A stretch of DNA of 64,000 nt from Pedobacter nyackensis (GCF_900176505.1 NZ_FWYB01000006.1:124001-188000); one strand, 5' to 3'. Counted from the stretch's first letter, positions 18,411 through 27,938 are shown. Program-made: numbers and translations. Notes: a model not told the origin generated them from the letters alone.

Positions 18411-21083
18411 ATGCCTTATAAACCATTACAAACTGCAAAATCAATGCCTGATTTAGCCGCCTTTAATGATACCATAATGCCTTATCCAAGAGATAAGACA
18501 CTGAATACCCTGTTTGAAGAACAGGTAGTAAAAAGCCCCGGTAACCTTGCGTTGCAACTTGGCGACGAGGCCATGACTTACAAAGAACTAAATGAACGGG
18601 CCAATCAACTGGCCAGACAACTCATTGAATTCGGCATAAAGCCTGCTGATAATGTAGGGTTATTGGTTACCCGCAGTTTTGAAATGATTATAGGTATGTA
18701 CGCTATTCTTAAAGCTGGCGCTGCCTACATTCCGGTTGACCCGGATTACCCAATTGACAGACAGCTGTATATACTTTCAAACTCGGCGGTAAGTCTATTG
18801 ATTACCGATTCAACGCATCCACTTAATGCGCTGATGCCTGAAGTTAAATCCATAAACATTAAAACAGTTGACTACAGTCAATATGACAGCAGTAACCCTA
18901 ACTTAAAAATTGATAGCCGGCAATTGGCTTATACCATTTACACTTCGGGCTCAACCGGACAACCTAAAGGTGTAATGATCGAACATCACTCCGCTGTAAA
19001 TCTGGTTTTATGGGTAAACAATCGTTTTAATGTTGGTGCTGATGACCGCATGCTCTTCCTCACCTCCATGTGCTTTGATCTTTCTGTTTACGATATATTT
19101 GGAATTTTAGCAACCGGTGGCACATTGGTAATTGCCGAACAAGCCCAGGTAAATGACATCAACCAATTGATCGATATGCTTCAGGAATATCAAATCACTT
19201 TTTGGGATTCTGTGCCTTCTACATTAGATTATCTGGTGAAGGAGTTGGCCGCTGGAAACACGGATTATAAACAAGATGCTTTAAGACTGGTTTTCTTAAG
19301 TGGCGACTGGATACCGGTAAATTTGCCTGATAAAATAAAACACTTTTTCCCTTCCGCCAATGTGGTCAGTCTGGGTGGTGCCACAGAAGCTACAGTCTGG
19401 TCGAACTATTTCGTAATCAAGCATGCAGATTCCAATTGGAAAAGTATTCCATATGGCCGCCCTATAACTAATAACTTCTTCTATATCCTTGATGATGACC
19501 TACAGCCAGTACCTAATGGCGATACAGGAAACTTATTTATCGGAGGTGTAGGTGTAGCCCGGGGTTATGCCAATGAACCTGAAAAAACGGCAGCATCATT
19601 TATAGCCGACCCATTCAATAGCGATTGCGGAGGGATGATGTACCGTACCGGTGATCTAGGGCGAATGTTACCCGACATGAATATGGAGTTTCTCGGTAGA
19701 AAAGACAATCAGGTAAAAATACGTGGTTTCAGAGTGGAGCTAGGAGAAATTGAGCACATGCTTAACCAATACGACCAGCTGGAAAGTGCAATCGTACTAG
19801 CCAAAGACGATCACTACGGTAAAAAGGAATTGATAGGCTATGCGGTTGCCAATGGAACTTTTAATAAGGATGCCATTATCAATTATTTAAAAGAGAAGCT
19901 GCCGGAATATATGGTTCCTTTATCATGGGTAGAAATGCAAAGTTTTCCTTTAAATATAAATGGTAAAATTGACAGGAAAGCTTTATTAGACCTACCCGTT
20001 CCTGAGCACATTGCCAATGCCTATACCCCACCTATAACCGACAGCGAGAAAATAATGACCACCATCTGGCAGCAAGTATTTGACATGGAAAAGGTTGGCA
20101 CTAATGATAATTTCTTTGAATTGGGCGGTCATTCGCTAATGGCACTCCAGATTATGGCCCGGTTTGAAAAACAAACCGGAACAAAATTTCCTGCTGCAAT
20201 TTTGTTCAAAAACCCAACTATTTCATCCTTGTTAGGTTCTGTAGAAAAAACAGACCGTGCTAAAGAATGGAAATCTCTGGTACCAATTAAATCAACAGGG
20301 AATAAAATGCCTTTATACATTGTGCATGGTGATGGCCTTTACGTATTGAATTTTAAAGATCTGGCAAAACATGTTGATGAAGAACAGCCATTATTTGGCT
20401 TGCAACCTGCCGAACTAAATGATGATGATGAGACAATACGTACCATGGCCGATATAGCCAGACATTATGTAAGAGAAATATTAGAGCACAATCCGAATGG
20501 CCCTTATGCTATAGCAGGTTATTCCTTTGGTGGATATGTTGCAATTGAAATGGAAAGGCAGCTAACTGAAATGGGCAAAACGGTAAAAATGCTGGGGATT
20601 TTTGATACAGATGCAGGAAACATCCTTTACAGCAAGTCCTGGCAAATAACCCTACTCAAAAAGATTGGACGACAGTTCCCTAAACTGCTGTGGGTGGGTA
20701 AATCATTCCTAAAAGATCCTTCAGGTACTTTTCAATATCAATACTATCTCCTCTTAAAAAAGATTCAACAACTGGGCAACAAGATTGGCCTAACAGAGGA
20801 ACCTAAAGTAGATGGGATTTATGACCAGATCAAAGTCATTAACGAAAAACATCATATGGCTTTCAAGAGCTATAGTATGCAGCCGTTCAATAATTATGTT
20901 TATCTGTTTAAAGCAAAAAAACGCATCTACTTTGTTGATGACTTTAAATACCTGGGCTGGCAAAAATATGCTAAAAAAGGTGTGAAGGTCTTTGATGTTC
21001 CCGGAGATCACGCTACGATGCTACAACAACCGAATGTAAGTGAATTTGGAAAAAGCTTACAGGACGCCTTAAACAATTGCTAA
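18411..21083 (+). CDS. Single-module NRPS: adenylation, carrier and thioesterase domains
   Basis: This 890-aa protein activates one amino or carboxylic acid, loads it on a phosphopantetheine arm and releases it through a thioesterase. The A domain (about 25-530) has YTSGSTGQPKG, SLGGATEATVW, YRTGDL and NGKIDRKAL. The carrier domain (about 545-615) has FFELGGHSLMAL for pantetheinylation. The thioesterase (about 635-885) has the nucleophile motif GYSFGG and the late His in VPGDHATML. There is no condensation domain, yet residues 18-36 (FNDTIMPYPRDKTLNTLFEE) match the linker that normally follows one. By eye, the ten specificity positions read D-L-Y-D-F-S-L-V-W-K, nearest to cysteine codes. A GNAT gene follows after 22 bp. 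Confidence 0.93.
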   Translation: MPYKPLQTAKSMPDLAAFNDTIMPYPRDKTLNTLFEEQVVKSPGNLALQLGDEAMTYKELNERANQLARQLIEFGIKPADNVGLLVTRSFEMIIGMYAILKAGAAYIPVDPDYPIDRQLYILSNSAVSLLITDSTHPLNALMPEVKSINIKTVDYSQYDSSNPNLKIDSRQLAYTIYTSGSTGQPKGVMIEHHSAVNLVLWVNNRFNVGADDRMLFLTSMCFDLSVYDIFGILATGGTLVIAEQAQVNDINQLIDMLQEYQITFWDSVPSTLDYLVKELAAGNTDYKQDALRLVFLSGDWIPVNLPDKIKHFFPSANVVSLGGATEATVWSNYFVIKHADSNWKSIPYGRPITNNFFYILDDDLQPVPNGDTGNLFIGGVGVARGYANEPEKTAASFIADPFNSDCGGMMYRTGDLGRMLPDMNMEFLGRKDNQVKIRGFRVELGEIEHMLNQYDQLESAIVLAKDDHYGKKELIGYAVANGTFNKDAIINYLKEKLPEYMVPLSWVEMQSFPLNINGKIDRKALLDLPVPEHIANAYTPPITDSEKIMTTIWQQVFDMEKVGTNDNFFELGGHSLMALQIMARFEKQTGTKFPAAILFKNPTISSLLGSVEKTDRAKEWKSLVPIKSTGNKMPLYIVHGDGLYVLNFKDLAKHVDEEQPLFGLQPAELNDDDETIRTMADIARHYVREILEHNPNGPYAIAGYSFGGYVAIEMERQLTEMGKTVKMLGIFDTDAGNILYSKSWQITLLKKIGRQFPKLLWVGKSFLKDPSGTFQYQYYLLLKKIQQLGNKIGLTEEPKVDGIYDQIKVINEKHHMAFKSYSMQPFNNYVYLFKAKKRIYFVDDFKYLGWQKYAKKGVKVFDVPGDHATMLQQPNVSEFGKSLQDALNNC

Positions 21084-21105
21084 ATAAAATCAAATTTCTG
21101 ATCTT

Positions 21106-21549
21106 ATGACCATCAAACCAATAACAGATAATGATCTTGAGCCATGTGCAAAGATATATATACAAGCCTATAATCAAGCGCCATGGAATTACCACTGGGA
21201 ATTAGATGATGCGCTAAAGTATTTACGTGAATACACCGTATCCGGCCAATTTAAGGGCTTTATAGTTTGGGACAACGAAGTGCTTGCAGGTGCGATGTTT
21301 GCGCACACAAAGACCTGGTGGACGGGCGAACAACTTTATATTGATGAGCTATTCATTGATCCCGGCTTACAAAAGAAGGGGTATGGAAAGATGCTGATCA
21401 ATTATGCCGAACAATATGCCGCAGAGCAAGGACTAAGCACCATCACCTTAATGACGCATAAATTTATGCCGGCTATGAAATTCTATGAAAATATTGATTT
21501 TATGCATGCACAGCCTTTGGTTATTCTATTTAAACAAGTGGGCGGATAA
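21106..21549 (+). CDS. GNAT-family N-acetyltransferase
   Basis: This 147-aa protein has the GNAT fold. The acetyl-CoA-binding motif A reads LFIDPGLQKKGYGKMLI (Q/R-x-x-G-x-G/A pattern), followed by a motif B region ending in FYENIDFM. The family transfers an acetyl group from acetyl-CoA to an amine. It lies 22 bp after the one-module NRPS on the same strand, so the two are probably one operon. It may modify the NRPS product or its amino-acid substrate, but this rests on position alone. Confidence 0.85.
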   Translation: MTIKPITDNDLEPCAKIYIQAYNQAPWNYHWELDDALKYLREYTVSGQFKGFIVWDNEVLAGAMFAHTKTWWTGEQLYIDELFIDPGLQKKGYGKMLINYAEQYAAEQGLSTITLMTHKFMPAMKFYENIDFMHAQPLVILFKQVGG

Positions 21550-21559
21550 ATAAAATAAA

Positions 21560-21598
21560 CATCGCTCTGATCATCATATAACGATAATCAGAGCGATG
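21560..21598 (-). terminator. Intrinsic terminator after hmp
   Basis: Twelve-base arms (21560-21571, 21587-21598) with core ATCGCTCTGAT/ATCAGAGCGAT form a hairpin. A T-rich stretch follows on the minus strand, so it best suits the flavohemoglobin gene. On the plus strand the stem is followed by A residues. Confidence 0.65.
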
Positions 21599-21614
21599 CA
21601 AAAAGGTCGATAAT

Positions 21615-22826
21615 CTAATTCAGCTGAAGCAAGGCAGGACCAAATTCTTCAAACAGAATCGACTCCTTTTCAATTCCTTTCGCAATGAGGTCATTATATT
21701 GCTTTTGAATGAAGGCTGAAGGTCCGCATACGTAATATCTTGTTCCCGGAAACTGAGGTAGAGATGCTATTTTATTGATATCCAGGAATCCTTCCATCAC
21801 CCCTTCCTGTTTGTCAGATGCAGTTGGAAGATCATAAAAGACATGTTGGGTGACATTCTGGTTTGCTTTGGTAATCTCATCTAACTCGGCTTTAAATGCA
21901 TGTACGTTACGGTTTCGACAACCATGTAGCCAGGTAATTGGATGATTATAGTCTTTAGCCACCAGGTTCTGTAACATGCTCATCATTGGCGTTAAACCTA
22001 CCCCGCCACTAATCAATACTACCGGCGCATCTAAATCTGCAGCTAATGTAAAGTTACCCGCCGGAGCAGTAAGGTCTACTTTATTCCCCTCAAGAATAAA
22101 ATCATGGAGGTAATTGCTGATCTTACCGTCGGTATCTAATTCTACACCTTTTTCCTTTTTTACAGAGATGCGATAATACTCATGGGTTGGCGTACTGGAA
22201 ACACTGTACTGTCGCGATTGATACAAACTCAGTTCAGGCAAAAATACTCTGATACTAATGTATTGACCAGGAATATGGGGCATCACCTTTCCCCCATCAG
22301 CCGGATGCAGATAAAAAGAAGTAATCTCTGCCGACTCCTCAATTTTCTTTCCGACAAAAAATGGTCTCCAGCCAGTCCAACCGTCTTGCTGTGCGGCTTT
22401 TTGTTGGTACAATTTTGTCTCATGTCCCGACATTAGTTCTGCCAGTTGCTGATAGGCTACTGTCCATGCATCAATAATATCAGCAGTTGCAGCTGCTCCT
22501 AAAACTTCCTGTATGGAAGCGATTAAATGGCGACCTACAATTTGATAATGCTCAGGTCTGATGTCCAAACTCACATGTTTATGTCCAATCCTATCCACAA
22601 CAGGCATAAGTACGCCAGGATTGGCAATATTCTCTGCATAAGCCAGCACAGCCAAAGCTAAAGCTGTTTGTTGCTTGCCACTCTCCTGGTTTCCCATGTT
22701 AAACATATTCTTGAGTTCAGGATTGTGTGTAAACATTCTGTTGTAGAAGTGTTTGGTCAATAATACACCATTCTCTTTTAATACGGGTACCGTAGCGCTA
22801 ATCAATTGTTTTTGTTCGATGTTCAT
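21615..22826 (-). CDS. hmp: Flavohemoglobin (nitric oxide dioxygenase)
   Basis: This 403-aa protein oxidises nitric oxide to nitrate with O2 and NAD(P)H. The globin domain (1-140) has the proximal-His region IGHKHVSLDIRPEHYQIVG. The FAD-binding domain (about 150-255) has RQYSVSS. The NAD-binding domain (about 265-400) has SGGVGLTPMMSML and ends YYVCGPSAFI and EEFGPA. Length is normal. It is cytoplasmic. An NsrR-like Rrf2 gene lies just upstream on the same strand (56-bp gap), a common arrangement for nitrosative-stress control. Confidence 0.96.
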   Translation of the reverse strand: MNIEQKQLISATVPVLKENGVLLTKHFYNRMFTHNPELKNMFNMGNQESGKQQTALALAVLAYAENIANPGVLMPVVDRIGHKHVSLDIRPEHYQIVGRHLIASIQEVLGAAATADIIDAWTVAYQQLAELMSGHETKLYQQKAAQQDGWTGWRPFFVGKKIEESAEITSFYLHPADGGKVMPHIPGQYISIRVFLPELSLYQSRQYSVSSTPTHEYYRISVKKEKGVELDTDGKISNYLHDFILEGNKVDLTAPAGNFTLAADLDAPVVLISGGVGLTPMMSMLQNLVAKDYNHPITWLHGCRNRNVHAFKAELDEITKANQNVTQHVFYDLPTASDKQEGVMEGFLDINKIASLPQFPGTRYYVCGPSAFIQKQYNDLIAKGIEKESILFEEFGPALLQLN

Positions 22827-22882
22827 AATAAATATATTAATACCTTTTTATCCTTTACTATTGTAAATTTTTTTAACTCTTC

Positions 22883-23320
22883 TTATTTTCTCAATTTCGT
22901 GATGCCTAGATTCAAACTTTCACTAAAATCAGCAATAGTTGTTTGCTCCAGTAAATCCTTTAATTGGTTACGAATGGCTTTAAATTCATGATGCAATGGG
23001 CAAGGGTTAGTCTCTGAGCAATTAGCTAGGCCTAAACCACATCCGGTAAAAATGCTGTTTCCATCAACTGCTTCTACTACATCTGATAATGGTCTTTTAC
23101 GAGCAACATCATCCAGGTAAAATCCACCGTTAGGACCTTTAGCAGATAGCACTATCCCCTTTCTACTTAAGTCCTGTAAAATTTTAGCGAGAAAATGCTC
23201 AGGAGAATCAATGCCATTGGCAATTTCCTTTATCCCTACCTTATTGCCAGAGGCAGTTCGGTGCGCAATAAAAAAAACCGAGCGTATTGCATATTCACAT
23301 GTTTTTGAAAAAACTCCCAT
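22883..23320 (-). CDS. Rrf2-family Fe-S regulator, NsrR-like
   Basis: This 145-aa winged-helix regulator begins FSKTCEYAIRSVFFIAHR, with a recognition helix around DSPEHFLAKILQDLSRKG. The wing reads KGPNGGFYLDD. Three cysteines at 94, 101 and 107 (C-x6-C-x5-C) fit the Fe-S ligand spacing seen in NsrR/IscR relatives. Because it sits directly before hmp, I infer it represses hmp until nitric oxide damages the cluster. It may also regulate itself, as the two genes probably share one transcript. An IscR-like role cannot be excluded, but no isc genes are nearby. Confidence 0.85.
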   Translation of the reverse strand: MGVFSKTCEYAIRSVFFIAHRTASGNKVGIKEIANGIDSPEHFLAKILQDLSRKGIVLSAKGPNGGFYLDDVARKRPLSDVVEAVDGNSIFTGCGLGLANCSETNPCPLHHEFKAIRNQLKDLLEQTTIADFSESLNLGITKLRK

Positions 23321-23475
23321 TTGTGATGCAAAACTAATACATAATGATTAAAAATAAAAGACAAACATATCTTTTATTTTTAATCTATGCCAATCGCCTA
23401 CCCTTAACTTATCACAATCTATAAGCTTTTTCTATGTCTCACCATAAATTTTAGCCTTTATCTTTTAATGAGAGA

Positions 23476-25218
23476 CTATCTTCTTTCCCCGATCTGCTGG
23501 CGCCACATCGAATAATACAACCCTTTATCTTCCAATAAGTCGTCATGTGAACCAGACTCAGAAATCTTTCCTTTTTCAAGCACATAGATCACATCGGCAT
23601 GCATCACGGTCGACAGGCGGTGCGCGATCAGGATTGTCATCTGTGCTCGGCTTCCGGATATCTCCCTGATCGTATTGGTAATTTCCTCCTCCGTCAGGGA
23701 ATCCAGTGCCGAAGTAGCCTCATCAAAAATCAGCAAACGGGGCTGCCTTAACAATGCCCTGGCAATAGATAAACGCTGCTTTTCACCGCCTGAAAGTTTC
23801 ATGCCATTTTCACCAAGGACAGTATAAATCCCATTTGAAGCTTTGGCAATTAAGCCCGACGCTGCCGCCCTATCCAGTGCCTGGTTGATCTCATCATCCG
23901 TAGCTGTAGGTTTAACAAAGCGAAGGTTATCTTTAATGGTACCTGCATATAACTGCGTATCCTGTGTTACAAATCCTATCTGCCTTCTAAGTGGATTATA
24001 GCTAACCTTTGTTGAGGAAATCCCATTAAAACAAATCTCGCCCATAACGGGCCTGTACAAACCAACCAGTAGTTTAACCAATGTAGACTTGCCCGCCCCT
24101 GACGGCCCGACAAAAGCTATGGTTTGTCCGGATTTTATGCTGAAAGACAAATTATCTATGGCGTTGTATCCGGCTGATTTATGTTTAAATACGACCTCAT
24201 GGAACTCCAGACTTTGCAAATCGCCTACTTCAACCGAATTTTCCGGACGCTGCTCTACAGGTCGCTTCATTAGCCTGTCAAAAGTGTTTAAAGATGCATC
24301 GGCTTCCCTGTAGAGAATGATCATATTTCCCAGATCCTGCAAAGGTGTAAATATTGCAGTTGAGATAAACTGCATGGCAATCAACTCTCCTGTAGAAAGT
24401 ACCTGCCTGAAAATCAACCACAACAGGATAAATAATATGGATTGTTTCAGCAGACTGAGTAAGTTTCCCTGTAAAAAGGAGAGCACACTTACTTTTCTTG
24501 CCTTAAGCATCTCCAGGTTAAATATTTTGAGGGTCTGCTCGCTTAATCTCCTGATCTCCGAAAAGGTCAGGCCAAGGCTTTTCACTAACTCTATATTCCG
24601 TAGGCTCTCAGTGATTACTCCAGCCTGACTGTCCGTCTGTCTGTTAATAGACCGCTGTATATATTTAATTTTTTTTGAGACCAGGCCGGTAAGCGAACCC
24701 AGTAAAAGCACTCCGACAAAGAACACGGGTACCAGCATCCAGTTTTTGCTGACGCTGTACCAGATCAGAAAACCGATTCCTACCAAAGAAGAAAACAACA
24801 CGTTGATGAACGCACTGGTAAAACGCTCAGTATCTGTTTTTACCTTTTGCAGCACCGATAAGGTGGTGCCGCTCCTGCTGTCCTCAAATTCCTGGAACGA
24901 CAACCTCAGTGTTTGTTTCAATCCATCATTGAAAATATGCATACCAAAACGCGCAACTGTCTTACGGGTTACATAATCCTGGGCTGCCTTACAGAGTCTG
25001 GCCAGGATGGCTATCCCAAGTGCCAGCAAAAGCCAGTATACAATACCACGTATCAGTTCATTTTCCGGAAGTTGATCTTTATTCGTTGCGTATTTATCAA
25101 TGATATGCCCAAATATAATCGGATCCAGTAGACTGAGCAATTGCGCAGATGCTGCGAGTATAAGCGATAAGGCAACCAGCAATCGATGTGGACGAAGATA
25201 CTTCCATAATATATGCAT
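23476..25218 (-). CDS. ABC exporter half-transporter (membrane and ATPase fused)
   Basis: This 580-aa protein has an N-terminal type I ABC exporter membrane domain with about six hydrophobic segments (1-320) fused to an ATPase domain. Walker A is GPSGAGKSTL, the signature is LSGGEKQRLSIARAL, and Walker B is LLIFDEATSALD, followed by the switch His in IAHRLSTV. It probably forms a homodimer in the inner membrane. The substrate is unknown; lipids, peptides or drugs are all possible for this class. No partner half-transporter or membrane fusion protein adjoins it. Confidence 0.92.
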   Translation of the reverse strand: MHILWKYLRPHRLLVALSLILAASAQLLSLLDPIIFGHIIDKYATNKDQLPENELIRGIVYWLLLALGIAILARLCKAAQDYVTRKTVARFGMHIFNDGLKQTLRLSFQEFEDSRSGTTLSVLQKVKTDTERFTSAFINVLFSSLVGIGFLIWYSVSKNWMLVPVFFVGVLLLGSLTGLVSKKIKYIQRSINRQTDSQAGVITESLRNIELVKSLGLTFSEIRRLSEQTLKIFNLEMLKARKVSVLSFLQGNLLSLLKQSILFILLWLIFRQVLSTGELIAMQFISTAIFTPLQDLGNMIILYREADASLNTFDRLMKRPVEQRPENSVEVGDLQSLEFHEVVFKHKSAGYNAIDNLSFSIKSGQTIAFVGPSGAGKSTLVKLLVGLYRPVMGEICFNGISSTKVSYNPLRRQIGFVTQDTQLYAGTIKDNLRFVKPTATDDEINQALDRAAASGLIAKASNGIYTVLGENGMKLSGGEKQRLSIARALLRQPRLLIFDEATSALDSLTEEEITNTIREISGSRAQMTILIAHRLSTVMHADVIYVLEKGKISESGSHDDLLEDKGLYYSMWRQQIGERR

Positions 25219-25327
25219 AGGCGGTCTGATAATTAAGCTGCAACATTAATAGAACACTTTTAAAGGCAATATGGTTGCATAAATTACGCTACTATGTGAA
25301 ATTATTGTCCAGAGATAGAATCGATAC

Positions 25328-26314
25328 TCATTTGTCCACTTCGTTGACCAGAGATATTCCAGACTCAAAAGCATCTGCATTAGCAAATGTGACTTCGGCT
25401 ATTTGCTGCATTGCTTCCCGGGTGAAAAACCCCTGATGGGAGGTAATGAGCACATTCGGAAAGGAAATAAGTCTTGATATCAGGTCATCCTGAATAATAT
25501 CGCCGGAAAGATCATGAAAGAATAGCTTCGATTCCTGCTCATAAACATCGAGCCCAAGATAGCCGAGGTGCCCTGACTTTAAGGATGTGATTACATCTTG
25601 CGTGTCAATCAGTCCCCCACGGCTGGTGTTAATCAACATAGCCCCTTTTTTAAAAAGTTTAAGTGTGTTCGTGTTAATCATGTGGTGATTTTCCTCAGAC
25701 AGCGGACAGTGTAGTGATACGACTTCGGCGTCCCTGAGTACCTCTTCCAGGTTATCATATATCAAGCCCTCGCTAATCAGGTTAAGGTCAGGATATGGAT
25801 CGTAAGCAGCTACCCTGCATCCGAATCCTTTTAATAATCTGTAGAATGCCTTTCCAATGTTTCCCGTTCCAATGAGAGCGACTTTGCAATTATGCAGATT
25901 AAATCCCATTAACCCATCAAGCGAAAAGTTTCCTTCTCTAATTCGGTTATAGGCTTTATGGGTTTTGCGGTTAAGGGTAAGGATCATAGCCATAGCATGT
26001 TCTGCTACAGCTTCAGGGGAATATGCAGGAACCCTAAGTACCTTAATTCCTGTCTTTGCAGCAACTTCGATATTTACATTATTATAACCAGCGCATCTTA
26101 ACAGGATAAGCCTTACTCCATTTTCCTTCAACGCGTACAGTACTTCGGAATTAGCCTGATCATTTACGAACAAACATAAAGCATCAAATCCTTTTGTAAG
26201 CGTCACATTCTTTAACGTAAGTGTAGATTCAAAAAAGGTCAGTTCATGGCCAGTATTATACTGCTTGAGAAAATCATGGTCATATTTACAGCTACTGAAT
26301 ATTGCAATTTTCAT
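25328..26314 (-). CDS. ldhA: D-lactate dehydrogenase (2-hydroxyacid dehydrogenase family)
   Basis: This 328-aa NAD-dependent enzyme probably reduces pyruvate to D-lactate during fermentation. The NAD-binding motif is ALIGTGNIGKAF. The catalytic Arg lies in LINTSRGGLIDT, the catalytic Glu in the GYLGLDVYEQES segment, and the His in LITSHQGFFTREAM. The sequence near the C-terminal catalytic His closely follows fermentative D-LDHs rather than phosphoglycerate dehydrogenases. It is a single gene 109 bp from the ABC exporter gene. It suits a lifestyle with periods of low oxygen. Confidence 0.88.
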   Translation of the reverse strand: MKIAIFSSCKYDHDFLKQYNTGHELTFFESTLTLKNVTLTKGFDALCLFVNDQANSEVLYALKENGVRLILLRCAGYNNVNIEVAAKTGIKVLRVPAYSPEAVAEHAMAMILTLNRKTHKAYNRIREGNFSLDGLMGFNLHNCKVALIGTGNIGKAFYRLLKGFGCRVAAYDPYPDLNLISEGLIYDNLEEVLRDAEVVSLHCPLSEENHHMINTNTLKLFKKGAMLINTSRGGLIDTQDVITSLKSGHLGYLGLDVYEQESKLFFHDLSGDIIQDDLISRLISFPNVLITSHQGFFTREAMQQIAEVTFANADAFESGISLVNEVDK

Positions 26315-26437
26315 TTGGGTAGATTTTCTGTAAGGTACTGTTATTTCCAGCCACTATTGCAGCCCCCATGAATTTATGCTTCCTATAGGAACACCACCAA
26401 ATGCACTTGGAACAAGTTGGATTTGCAGTGTCTTAAA

Positions 26438-26470
26438 ATGTAAAAAGAGGCAAAATGCCTCTTTTTACAT
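26438..26470 (-). terminator. Intrinsic terminator next to the tRNA 3'-end fragment
   Basis: A perfect 14-base stem (26438-26451, 26457-26470) with core AGAGGC/GCCTCT and a five-base loop ends in a T-run on the minus strand. It lies 5 bp beyond the tRNA fragment, the same layout as the terminators after the two intact tRNA-Lys genes. It may be the old terminator of a disrupted tRNA gene and could now also end transcription of the 440-aa gene. Confidence 0.8.
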
Positions 26471-26475
26471 GACTT

Positions 26476-26498
26476 GTGATCCCGTTGGGATTCGAACC
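26476..26498 (-). repeat. tRNA-Lys 3'-end fragment, candidate attachment-site repeat
   Basis: These 23 bases match the T-loop to acceptor 3' end (plus one flanking base) of the tRNA-Lys genes at 36847 and 39189, with one difference, in the same orientation. The 5' two-thirds of a tRNA is absent; the stop codon of a 440-aa gene lies 2 bp away instead. Displaced 3' ends of tRNA genes in direct orientation are the usual mark of an integrated island. It could also be a relic of another tRNA sharing this acceptor sequence. Confidence 0.7.
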
Positions 26499-26500
26499 TA

Positions 26501-27823
26501 CTAATTTTTTATCGGCAAACCACCTGTAAGTGTAAAGCTTCCCATTGACAGCTGAACTTCCCTTAAAGACCTTAAGGTTTCTACAGCCCCTAATTGCTTG
26601 ATGGCATCTACATAATGTATGTGTCCTTGCTTTAATTTCCACAACATGGAAATTTCAAGAGCCGCATTTGCTGTAAGTAACTTACCATTTGCATCTTCAA
26701 ACCTTACTTTAAGCGTCCCTGCATAATTACCCGGAAGTATAGCCGATATTTTAATGACCTGAGTGGTTGAAGTAGTCACGATAATTCCACTATCAAATTT
26801 CACGGCAGGATCATCACTTTTAAGCGCTATTCTAGAACCAATAGGTACATTTTTACAACGTGCCACAAAAGTGAATTCCTCTTCTGTATTATCCTGATTG
26901 TAAAATGACAACTGATCTTCTGTTTTAATCTGAGGATCAAAATTATGCCATGCAGAAGCCCCGTTATGGGTAATGTAGGTGCTGGAATTCCAATTACCCA
27001 AAGTGATCTTCAATGGATTATTTTTTGCAAAAAAATCAGAAGTTATTGCCGAAATTACACAAATATGCTGTGTAGATGTTGGGTTGAGCATAAATGCTTC
27101 AGAAACGCCACGAATACCGGCTCCAAGAGGCCCCGGCTTGCCACCTTCTAGCACTACATCACCTATTGCAGCACCATTTTTGGCAGTGAAGCACTGGGTC
27201 CAGGCAGTTGGAGGTTGATTAAAACCACCCGTTGAATAAAACATTTGTACCTGCGGTGTGGTAATCTCTCCCAAAAAATTAGTATTTGCACAACGGGCAT
27301 AAATGTAATTCTTACCTACCTGTGGCATTTGCCAGAATTGATTGTTCCATTGCTCTATCACCTGATCGGTATCCAATTGCGTATTCTGGTTGCAAACAAT
27401 ATCAATACTTTGAGAATAATCGCCCTGTGTAGGAATAACGCCAGTATCGTTGATGTTTTTGCGGCTCAATACCCCTCTCCATTGAGAAATAGCAATACCG
27501 GCTATAGTATTGGCTGTGCCTAGATCAAGGCCCAACCCCTGTACAAGGCTCTTGGCTAGCAATGCAGGATCCATGAAGATGTTACTCCAATAAGTGTCCG
27601 CATATACCCCACTACAAACATTTGCGATGTCCTGGAAAGTAAGTTTAGGGTTCATGTTTTTATAAATCTTGTACATTGCTTCGGTGTCATATGCACCGGC
27701 TTTTTGTAAAGCAATTGCAGCATCCCACATTTGCTGAATGTTCCTGATTTCCTGATTCAATTCTAGACCATTTTCAATTTCTAAAACATCAGTTTCTTCC
27801 GAATAATTTTTAGTTCTTAACAT
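26501..27823 (-). CDS. Protein of unknown function, 440 aa
   Basis: I do not recognise a family. The protein has no signal peptide or clear membrane segment. An N-terminal helical part (about 1-100) includes GLDLGTANTIAG. The middle and later parts look beta-rich with many aromatic and Asn/Thr residues (about 110-370). One stretch, GNYAGTLKVRFEDANGKLL, resembles an immunoglobulin-like fold. The C-terminus is helical (LWKLKQGHIHYVDAIKQLGA). Its stop lies next to the tRNA fragment. It is the gene closest to one end of the putative island, and the LuxR regulator gene is upstream on the same strand after 175 bp with a terminator between. Confidence 0.75.
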   Translation of the reverse strand: MLRTKNYSEETDVLEIENGLELNQEIRNIQQMWDAAIALQKAGAYDTEAMYKIYKNMNPKLTFQDIANVCSGVYADTYWSNIFMDPALLAKSLVQGLGLDLGTANTIAGIAISQWRGVLSRKNINDTGVIPTQGDYSQSIDIVCNQNTQLDTDQVIEQWNNQFWQMPQVGKNYIYARCANTNFLGEITTPQVQMFYSTGGFNQPPTAWTQCFTAKNGAAIGDVVLEGGKPGPLGAGIRGVSEAFMLNPTSTQHICVISAITSDFFAKNNPLKITLGNWNSSTYITHNGASAWHNFDPQIKTEDQLSFYNQDNTEEEFTFVARCKNVPIGSRIALKSDDPAVKFDSGIIVTTSTTQVIKISAILPGNYAGTLKVRFEDANGKLLTANAALEISMLWKLKQGHIHYVDAIKQLGAVETLRSLREVQLSMGSFTLTGGLPIKN

Positions 27824-27938
27824 AGTGATGGTGTGTAATAAGGATGATGCCTACTCTCTTTAAGGCTTTTCAGCAAACGCCTGTTAATCAAACATTTTAA
27901 TCTAATGATTAACCAAAGTAACATCAAATAAATCCTTT

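Noticed and set aside
26438..26500. A complete third tRNA gene
   Set aside because: Only the T-loop and acceptor 3' part is present; there is no anticodon arm, D arm or 5' acceptor strand, and T-stem pairing is damaged.
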